The position numbers and the translations under genes are program-made. 64,000 nucleotides of DNA from Eriocheir sinensis (taxonomy: Eukaryota; Arthropoda; Malacostraca; Decapoda; Varunidae), in contig NC_066520.1 in assembly GCF_024679095.1 (NCBI RefSeq), positions 9,954,408-10,018,407 of the forward strand. The letters run 5' to 3'. The first letter of the stretch is position 1; every line of letters starts with the position of its first letter. This document shows, piece after piece, positions 56,436 through 64,000 of the stretch. A model generated the notes under the pieces. It worked only from the letters and a program-made list of their open reading frames with translations, was not told the DNA's origin and did no database searches.

Positions 56436-56660
56436 AGAGGTGACGTGGTGCTGTGATTATGGTGAGGGTAGTGACGAAGGTGGTGATGATGGTGGCGATG
56501 ATGATGGCGGTGGTTGTGGCAATAGTAGTGGTGGTGATGGTAAGGTGTTTGTGATGGCAGTGGTGGTGGTGTTAGTAAGGCTGTCGACGTGGTGGTGGTG
56601 GTGGTGGTGGTAATGTCGGTGGTGGTGGTGGTGGTGGTAATGTCGGTGGTGGTGAGAGGA
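56125..56660. repeat. GGAGGT repeats, (GA)n, (GT)n and GGT repeats
   Basis: GGAGGAGGT block 56125-56226, (GA)n 56292-56367, (GT)n 56403-56434, GGT/GAT repeats 56455-56655 with a duplicated TAATGTCGGTGGTGG segment. Confidence 0.93.
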
Positions 56661-56761
56661 AGCCGAGGAAGGTTGATAAGCTTGTTGGTTGCCAAGGTGC
56701 GTTGCCTTTTACTGTTGATATGAATAGGGGAGGGAGGGAGGGGAGGAAGGGGGGAGGAGGG

Positions 56762-56775
56762 TGCTACTACTACTT

Positions 56776-56832
<57 letters not shown>
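56762..56832. repeat. (CTA)n trinucleotide repeat
   Basis: About 23 CTA units with one TTC variant; shorter imperfect units to 56850. Confidence 0.95.
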
Positions 56833-56868
56833 ATACGACTACTACTACTATGCTCTTATCACTATCTC

Positions 56869-57114
56869 TTAACCCGTCCGCTGCGATTGGCACGGATTTT
56901 GCCTTCACTGGTATCCTGGTAAAATATAGTCCCAGGTCTTTCTCTGCCTCTGGTGGATAGTGGAGTGTTTCCCATGTGGTATTGGTATGCTGGATATCCG
57001 CCCCCAAATGCAGGACTTTATATTTTTCTTCATTGAATTGTAGCAGCCACTTTTTGTTCCATTCCTGTAGCTTGGTGATGTCTGACTGTAGGATATCCGC
57101 ACTCAAGGGGTTAA
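56869..57114. mobile_element. TTAA-flanked element candidate (piggyBac-like ends)
   Basis: The segment is bounded by TTAA at 56869-56872 and 57111-57114. The 238 bp between begins CCCGTCCGCTGCG and ends CGCACTCAAGGGG. Reversed, the right end is CCCCTTGAGTGCG, so with TTAA included 12 of 17 positions match. TTAA target sites and CCC-starting termini are features of piggyBac-type transposons. The interior is mostly a LINE reverse-transcriptase fragment, so this may be a captured fragment, or a chance pair of TTAA words. No transposase is present. Confidence 0.45.
56925..57100 (-). pseudogene. LINE reverse-transcriptase fragment
   Basis: A minus-strand frame of about 58 residues, from ILQSDITKLQEWNKKWLLQF through NEEKYKVLHLG to PEAEKDLG, matches the block just after the FADD motif in LINE polymerases. 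It aligns with the equivalent block of the 1502-2466 element (IIQRDLDQITRWSEKWQMSF ... QEERDLG) but is a different subfamily. Homology stops abruptly on both sides: FADD is absent upstream, and the normal continuation after DLG is replaced. It is a short relic with no activity. Confidence 0.82.
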
Positions 57115-57300
57115 CCATTAACAGTAGCAATAGCAGCTTAGGAATCAACACCAATCCTAACAACTCTATAACACATTAGCACAAAGAATTATTATATGTA
57201 AGATGATTTGAGTAGCCTATAAATAGAGTTAAGACCCTATATGTCACCGCATTTACCTGTCTGTTCAGTGCACACCTATGTACACCACCTCTCTCAAGTG
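57115..57300. other. Single-copy-looking spacer
   Basis: AT-rich sequence between the TTAA element and the 130-bp satellite. Nothing recognised. Confidence 0.45.
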
Positions 57301-57828
57301 TGATAGTAACATTTGAAACATTAATCTATTGCCACGTGATGATGCTGATAAATGTTATGTTCAGGTTCATTATGCTAACCAATACATATCTCTTTTGGTG
57401 TAGATATCGTGCTGACCTAAACAGTCTCTCGTGTGTGAACATTTGAAACATTAATCTATTGCCAGGTGATGCTGCTGATAGATGTTATGTTCAGGTTCAT
57501 TATGCCAACCAATACATATCTCTTTTGGTGTAGATATCGTGCTGACCTAAACAGTCTCTCGTGTGTGAACATTTGAAACATTAATCTATTGCCAGGTGAT
57601 GCTGCTGATAGATGTTATGTTCAGGTTCATTATGCTAACCAATACATATCTCTTTTGGTGTAGATATCGTGCTGACCTAAACAGTCTCTCGTGTGTGAAC
57701 ATTTGAAACATTTATTTATTGTGATTTGGTGATACTGATAGGTAATTATAATAACCAACACTTGTATAAACATATCCTTCTTGGTCTAGATTTCGTGCAT
57801 CGCTAAACAATCTATTTAAGGGTATTAT

Positions 57829-57970
57829 TATTATTATTATTATTATTATTTTTTTTTTCATTATCACAAAGGAGACAGCTCAAGGGCACAAAAAAAAAGG
57901 AAACAATAATAAAAAAAAAAAAGCCCGCTACTCGCTGCTCCTAAAAAGAATCCAAGGAGGTGGCCGAAAG
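57829..57970 (-). mobile_element. SINE-like retroposon inserted in the satellite
   Basis: Relative to the neighbouring monomer (GGGTATTATT then TGAAGC at 58091-58105), this copy has ~140 extra bases between GGGTATTATT and ATTTGAAGCC. Read on minus, the insert begins CTTTCGGCCACCTCCTTGG. It includes AGGAGCAGCGAGTAGCGGGC and GTGCCCTTGAGCTGTCTCC, and ends in an A-run followed by (TAA)n, as expected for a retroposon tail. I recall similar sequence being widespread in decapod genomes. No clear A/B box was identified. Confidence 0.72.
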
Positions 57971-58589
57971 ATTTGAAGCCACTCCATGATACCAGACGAA
58001 GATTATAAGTTAATTTTTCTTAAACCGACCCTCGTATTAGCGTATCCCTATTGGTTAAGATTGTGTGCATAGCTAAACAATCAATTCAAGGGTATTATTT
58101 GAAGCTACACCATGATACCAGACGGATTTAATATATAAGTTAATATTTCTTAAACCGATCCTCGTATTAGCGTATCCCTATTGGTTAAGATTGTGTGCAT
58201 AGCTAAACAATCTATCTGTGTCAACATTTGAAGGCGTTCCATAACACCAGCAGAAAATAACCTCATTTTTCATCACACCGACTCCTTGCCACCGACCCTC
58301 TGTAAGCATATCTCATTGGGTCAAGATTACTCGTACTTGCACAACTAAACAATCTATCTTTTACGGTAGTAGTATTTGAAGCCACTCAGCAGTAGATAAC
58401 ATGCTCATTTTCATCACACCGACTCCTTGCCACCGACCCTCTTTAAGCATATCTCACTGGGTTAAGATTCCGTGCATAGCTAAACCGTCTTTTTCAAGGG
58501 TATAAACATTTGCAGCCACTCCATGATGCCAGCAGTAGATAACGGTCGGTATTAAAAGACACTTTCGCTTCTCACATCAGCTATTTCTA

Positions 58590-58735
58590 AAGGTCAAAGA
58601 GGGGGTCAGTCGGATTCTAATGAGTGTTTCTTCAGGTTCACGGTACAGATGAAGGGTCACACTACCACCAGGGTCATTAAGCTACTCCTAGAAATGGCCA
58701 CAACTCCTACGAAAGGCTTGTCAAATATGTGTTCT
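58590..58735. repeat. Isolated diverged copy of the family-A (33-kb) satellite
   Basis: Matches the 32906-33600 monomer in order: GTCAGTCGGATTCTAATGAG, TTCAGGTTCACGGTAC, GGGTCACACTACCACCAGGG, AGCTACTCCTAGAAATGGCC, CTACGAAAGGCTTGTCAAAT. It is embedded within the decayed part of the family-D array. Confidence 0.82.
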
Positions 58736-59024
58736 TATAATACGACCCAACATGTTCATTTTCATTACACCGAGCCTCTGTAACCATATCTCTTTATCTC
58801 TTTTAGGTTAAGACTCCGTGCATAGCTAAACAGTATCTCAAAGGGTAGTTACAGCAGTAGATAACTTGTCCAATTTCATCACACCGACCCTTTGTAAGCA
58901 TATCTCTTTTGGGTTAAGACTCCGTGCATAGCTAAACAGTATCTCAAAGGGTAGTTACAGCAGTAGATAACATGTCCATTTTCATTGCGCCGACCCTCCA
59001 TAAGCATATCTCTCTGGGTCAAGA

Positions 59025-59220
59025 TTACGTGCTGAGCTAACCATCTCGCGGGCATCACTTCCCGGGCCAAGATCACGGTCGAGGCTCCTCTGTACCCCCT
59101 CACCCTGGCTGGCGTCCTCTGATCGCGACCTCCCGCCCGCCGCCACGTGGAGCAGCGGCGGGCGGGTCGAGGTGTACAGGAAGGGCAGCGCCACGCCTCA
59201 AAATAGTACACCGTTAGATA
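59025..59220. other. CpG-rich patch
   Basis: About 195 bp of GC-rich non-repetitive sequence (GCCCGCCGCCACGTGGAGC at its core, including a CACGTG E-box-like word) at the end of the satellite. Frames exist on both strands but none shows a known domain. It could be a CpG island or an exon; not called. Confidence 0.3.
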
Positions 59221-59224
59221 CAAG

Positions 59225-59560
59225 GCCTCTCACCTCTCTCCCTCCCCTTCTCTCCCCTTTCCCGACCCTTGGCACGTCGACACTGGGGCTTCTGTATATG
59301 CGTGGCTGTGAGGATTAAGAGAAGGAATAGAAGCGGAGGAGGAGGAGGAAAGGAAAAAGTAAACAAAGAAAAAAGAAAGATGAATCAAGTCACTATTCAC
59401 ACGTATTTGTAAAATATATTCAAGTAACGAGATTATTAGAAAGAGAAACAGCACCAGAAATAGTAGCTGTAGTTGTAGTAGTAGTAGAAGTAGTAGTTCT
59501 TGTTGTTATTGTTGTAGTAGTAGTAGGAGGATAATTTGTCATTGTTGTAATTGTTATTGT
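59225..59560. repeat. Small repeats including (TAG)n
   Basis: CTCC-rich 59225-59265, GGA-rich about 59333-59350, TAGTAG/TTGTTAT repeat 59465-59525. Otherwise mixed AT-rich DNA. Confidence 0.75.
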
Positions 59561-59564
59561 AGCG

Positions 59565-59810
59565 TAAGCGGCGAGGCGAGGGGTACAGGTGAACGGCGTA
59601 ACAGGTGTGCGAGAGGAGCGGGACAAGACACTGAGGAGGACAGCAGAGTGGCAGGTGAACGGACAGGTGCGAGGGGCGGCCAGGTGGCGGGGCGAGGCAG
59701 GATGTAAACAGGAGGACCGCTGTGACCCGCCGACTGGACGAGGGGTGGCGGGGGAGAGGGGGGGAGGTGGAGGAGGATGTCTGTGGTAAGTGTGGAGGCC
59801 TAGTGGTGGA
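59565..59810 (+). other. GC-rich patch with ATG and consensus splice donor
   Basis: GC-rich sequence with repeated ACAGGTG and GGCGAGGCGAGG words. At 59777 it reads GGATGTCTGTGGTAAGTGTGG, containing an ATG eight bases before a textbook GTAAGT donor (59785-59790). This could be a 5' untranslated or very short first coding exon. No acceptor, downstream exon or product can be identified, so no gene is called. Confidence 0.25.
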
Positions 59811-59843
59811 CGTTGTTATTAAATCAGGCTTTGGTAAGAGAGT

Positions 59844-59844
<1 letters not shown>

Positions 59845-59904
<60 letters not shown>

Positions 59905-60222
59905 GTGTATGTGTGTGTGTGTGTGTGTGTTTTGGGGCTGGGATGCTGGAAAGGGAGGATGGAAAGATTGAGGGAGATATGATGAACAATGTAAAATACG
60001 GAGAGAAAATTTTAAATGATAAGAGAGGTAAAGGCGGACGATTGGAGGGAGGGATGATGTAAGAGAGAAAGGGAGGTAAAAATAGATGGAGGGAGAAAAG
60101 TGAGATAAGGGAGGCATAAATATGGAGGGAGGGAGAATCAGGGAGAAATCGGATAGGGAGAAAGTATAGGAAGGATGGTGTAAGAAAGATAAGATGAAGG
60201 AACGAAGAGAGAAGAGAGAGAG

Positions 60223-60270
<48 letters not shown>

Positions 60271-60297
60271 ACCTTGTCTCTCTCTCTCTCTCTCTCA
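59845..60297. repeat. (GT)n, GGAGGGA-rich DNA, (GA)n and (CT)n
   Basis: (GT)n 59845-59930 with two small interruptions. Degenerate GGAGGGAGGATGATGTAAGA-type units 59950-60200. (GA)n about 60237-60268 next to (CT)n about 60278-60297, complementary across 9 bp. Confidence 0.9.
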
Positions 60298-60299
60298 CC

Positions 60300-60814
60300 A
60301 CATTTATCTCTCTTATATACACCTTGTCCTCCATCTTACACACCAATCATCTCCCTCCCTCCCTCCCTCCCTCTTATCATCTCTCAGAACTTTCCTTCAA
60401 AAATCTTTCTTCTCTCCCTTACAATCCACATCCCCTCCTCCTCCCCCTTCCCCACTCCCCCCCCACCTAATCCCACCTGTGTAAAAGTTCAGGTATGGAA
60501 GAGTTGTGGTGGTGGTGGTGGTTGAAGGGAGGGGGAGAAGGTGAAGGGGGGAGAGAGAGAGAAAGGGAAGGGGAAGAGAGGGAAAGTTTTATGTGAAGAA
60601 GATCTGAAACTTTATATTCTTTTAACTTTTCTCTCTCTCGTTTTCTTTTTCTTCCTCTTTTTCTCCCTCTTCTTTTTTCTTTGATTTCCGATACTTTCTT
60701 TTCGTCCTTTCTTTTTCCCTCCTTATTTTTTGTTTCTTCTCGGCTAGCGTTTTTTTTATCTCTTGTTATCGCTTCTTATCTTTCTCCTTCCTCTCCTGAC
60801 GTTTCTCCTTTCCA

Positions 60815-60888
<74 letters not shown>

Positions 60889-61135
60889 TGTCTTCTTCCC
60901 TTATCCCTCTCTTCCTCCTTCATTGGTAAACCGCCACCTTGCTCCTCCTCCTCCTCCTCCTCTTCCTCCTCCTCCTCCTATCTTCACTCTCTTTCCTCCT
61001 CCTTATCTCCCCCTTCCTTCTCTTCCCTTCCATTCTCAACGTTCGATGGTAAGCCTTCACTATATTCCCTTCATCCCCCCTCTCCCTCCCCTTCCTCCCT
61101 TCTCCCTCCCTTCTCCCTTCCCTCCCTCCCTGCCT
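60300..61135. repeat. Polypyrimidine DNA with (CT)n and (CTC)n
   Basis: CTCC-rich flanks, (CT)n 60819-60885, (CTC)n about 60942-60978, CCTCCCTTCTCC repeats 61080-61132. A short G-rich/purine segment lies at 60500-60590. Confidence 0.85.
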
Positions 61136-61179
61136 CGACATCTTGACAAATTGGCGTCTTAAGTTGTATCTCCCTGATT

Positions 61180-61330
61180 GTGGAAAGGGAGGGAAGGGAA
61201 GGGAAGGAAAAAGGGAGAAAAAGATAAAGGAAGGAAGGGGAAGCAGGAGAAGGGGAAGAGGACGGAGAGGAGGGAAATAATAGGAAGGGAAGGGAAGGGA
61301 AGGGAAGGGAATTGGATAGAAGAGAGGATG

Positions 61331-61373
<43 letters not shown>

Positions 61374-61480
61374 GGGATTTCTTTCTAACTGGATTAAGCG
61401 ATTCACCTCCATTACCACCACTATCATCACCACCACCACCACCACCACCACCTCAACACCATCATCACCACCACCTCTAT
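61180..61480. repeat. GGGAA repeats, (GA)n and ACC repeats
   Basis: (GGGAA)n at 61190-61207 and about 61286-61311, (GA)n 61335-61369, (ACC)n about 61425-61475. Confidence 0.92.
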
Positions 61481-61509
61481 CAGCTGTGAGAGGTCAATAA
61501 TCAAATAGT

Positions 61510-62431
<922 letters not shown>

Positions 62432-62436
62432 TGACA

Positions 62437-62599
62437 AAAAGAAAGAAAGAAGGAAAAAAAGAAAAGGAAGGACGGAGGAGAGAAGGAAAGGGAAGAAAAA
62501 AGAAAAGGGGGAAGAGGAAGACAGACGAGGCTGGAGGATAAAGGGAAGAAAAGGAAAAAGGGAGAAAGAAGGAAAGGGAGGGAATGAAAAACATATTTG

Positions 62600-62647
<48 letters not shown>

Positions 62648-62830
62648 GGAGGACGTTGAAGAGGGTGGAGAAAAGAGGAGTTGGAGGAGGAGGAGGAAGT
62701 TGGAGAGGAAGTGGAGTTAATTACTGAGTGGAGGAGGCAGCACGGAGGTATGTTAATGAGGCACTGGTTGGCGGAGAAGACTGCTCCAGGTGTGGAGGAG
62801 GATGAGGAGGAGGAGGAGGATGAGTAGTAG
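62437..62830. repeat. Purine-rich DNA with (GA)n
   Basis: GAAAGAAGGAAAA-type DNA, (GA)n 62603-62642, GGAGGA-rich DNA to 62830. Confidence 0.85.
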
Positions 62831-62884
62831 GAGGAGGGGTGACGAAGATTGAAATTTCGCAAAGAACGGATTTTCGTGAACTGT

Positions 62885-62885
<1 letters not shown>

Positions 62886-62972
<87 letters not shown>

Positions 62973-63024
62973 ATTGATTAAAAAACGTTATATCTATCTT
63001 AAACTCTCTCTCTCTCTCTCTCTC
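62886..63024. repeat. (GA)n and inverted (CT)n
   Basis: (GA)n 62886-62971 and (CT)n 63004-63024, complementary across a ~32-bp spacer. Confidence 0.95.
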
Positions 63025-63503
63025 ACCATTCATTTCCATCCCATTACCTTGCCCACATCAGGTTTATTGTACATCCATTTCTGTCCCTTCATCCCATCAC
63101 TCCCCATCACCTCCCTCCCTCCCATCCCATCCCCCTTCCCCCACCTCGAATCTTCTCCCTCCTCCCATCCCCTCAACTCTCCCCTGATTTTCCATTCACC
63201 CAAACCTCCCTTTCCTTCTCCCCATCTTCCATCTTCTCCTCCCCTCCCATCCTTCCTTCCCTTCTCCCCCAATTATCTCTCCTCTCCCAATTTCTCTTCC
63301 CTTCTTCCGATATACCATTCCTTCTCCTTCCTCTCTCTTATCCTTCCCTTTCCCTCCCCTTCTCTCCTCCCATCCCTCTCGTCCTCCCCCTCCTCCCTCT
63401 CCCATTCCTCTCCCTTCCTTCCCTTATTCGTCCCTGGCAATCCCACTTTTATATTCTTCCCATCAATCGCTTTCTCCCATCCTTCAACATTTATTCCCCT
63501 CCC

Positions 63504-63505
<2 letters not shown>
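63025..63505. repeat. Polypyrimidine CCCATC/CTTCCC DNA
   Basis: C/T-rich with CATCCCATC and TCTTCTCCC words. No gene. Confidence 0.8.
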
Positions 63506-63507
<2 letters not shown>

Positions 63508-63542
<35 letters not shown>

Positions 63543-63560
63543 AAGCCTGGATTATCTATT

Positions 63561-63631
<71 letters not shown>
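63508..63631. repeat. (CT)n and inverted (GA)n
   Basis: (CT)n 63508-63539 and (GA)n 63570-63631, separated by 30 bp. Confidence 0.95.
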
Positions 63632-63634
<3 letters not shown>

Positions 63635-63702
63635 CAAAGTTTATGGGTGAACTTTCCAATACGTCAACGTACCCTTACTTTGGCCTCCTAATGGGTGCAG
63701 GA

Positions 63703-64000
63703 CGAGGAGGAGGAGGAGGAGGAGGAGGAGGAGGAGGAGGAGGAGGGAGGAACAAGAGGAAGAGATATTTTACAGCGAAGGGACAAGGGGTATATTAAAG
63801 GACAGAGGAGGAGGAGGGGAGAGGGGAGAACATCAGAGTAGGTAGGATGCGTCATTACAAAGGGGGAGGAAGAAAGAAGGAAGAGGGGAGGAGGAGGAGG
63901 ACGAGGCATGGAAATTGAAGGAAAAGTGGAAAAAAGGGTAAAAGGGGATCATGGGAATATAGATAAGATACGGGAGAGAAGAAGGAAGAGGAAAAGGAAG
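63703..64000. repeat. (GGA)n and purine-rich DNA
   Basis: (GGA)n about 63703-63746, then GGAGGA/GAAGG-rich DNA to the window end. It continues beyond the window. Confidence 0.88.

Larger units (their letters stand above)
57301..59060. repeat. 130-bp satellite array (family D), graded decay
   Basis: ATTTGAAACA lies at 57311, 57441, 57571 and 57701, exactly 130 bp apart, and the first three monomers are almost identical. To the right the unit persists in decayed form: TTGGTTAAGATTGTGTGCAT at 58051 and 58181 (130 apart), then TGGGTCAAGATT or TGGGTTAAGA at about 58316, 58457, 58800, 58910 and 59015. Other conserved words are CATATCTC, GTGCATAGCTAAACA and ATCACACCGAC. The array is interrupted at 57829-57970 and 58590-58735. 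Confidence 0.93.

Noticed and set aside
56075..57163. A single 362-codon minus-strand gene
   Set aside because: Only about 58 residues are reverse-transcriptase-like. The rest are translations of GGT, GA, GT and GGA repeats.

Overview
The window is animal non-coding DNA dominated by repeats. I found no complete protein-coding gene, tRNA, rRNA, CRISPR array or operon. The very high density of long (GA)n/(CT)n and (GT)n/(CA)n tracts, the CR1/L2-like and SINE-like remnants and the many short satellite arrays point to an arthropod, most likely a decapod crustacean and perhaps a brachyuran crab. That assignment rests on remembered family resemblance, not a search.

Layout. 0-6.7 kb: dense dinucleotide tracts and a purine-rich minisatellite interrupted by a 5'-truncated, frameshifted LINE (1502-2466, minus strand). 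7.0-8.35 kb: a 77/156-bp satellite followed by a ~270-bp tandem duplication. 8.6-9.2 kb: GAA-rich repeat. 9.4-11.5 kb: an almost purely pyrimidine strand built from a ~20-bp minisatellite. 12-16.3 kb: trinucleotide tracts, 43-bp and ~138-bp minisatellites, an (ACCTT)n block and GGT/GAT repeats. 16.8-20.55 kb: 3.7 kb of purine-rich strand containing several nested tandem arrays. 21-27.6 kb: CAGT-type repeats, pyrimidine blocks and a ~130-bp array. 27.6-32.9 kb: the most gene-like composition (CpG-containing, mixed sequence) but no defensible exon, plus small tandem duplications. 32.9-34.9 kb: two satellites (~170 bp and ~160 bp). 35-40.2 kb: purine-rich and microsatellite DNA. 40.301-40.760 kb: a hAT-like MITE. 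41-53 kb: microsatellites, a G-rich 21-27-bp minisatellite (45.46-46.11 kb) and pyrimidine blocks. 53.9-54.8 kb: ~154-bp satellite. 55-56.9 kb: microsatellites. 56.87-57.11 kb: a LINE reverse-transcriptase fragment lying between TTAA-CCC and GGG-TTAA ends. 57.3-59.06 kb: a 130-bp satellite, nearly identical copies at the left and degraded copies to the right, carrying a SINE-like insertion and a stray copy of the 33-kb satellite. 59.0-59.8 kb: two GC/CpG-richer patches, one with an ATG followed by a consensus splice donor. 59.8-64 kb: microsatellite and polypurine/polypyrimidine DNA.

No genes work together here. The only protein-coding homology is two broken reverse-transcriptase relics. Long open frames of Ser-Leu, Arg-Glu, Thr-His, Cys-Val or poly-Pro are translations of simple repeats. 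The points of interest concern genome structure: several unrelated tandem arrays with units of about 115-170 bp, satellite sequence shared between distant arrays, insertions whose borders can be read against neighbouring repeat copies, and kilobase-scale purine/pyrimidine strand asymmetry.
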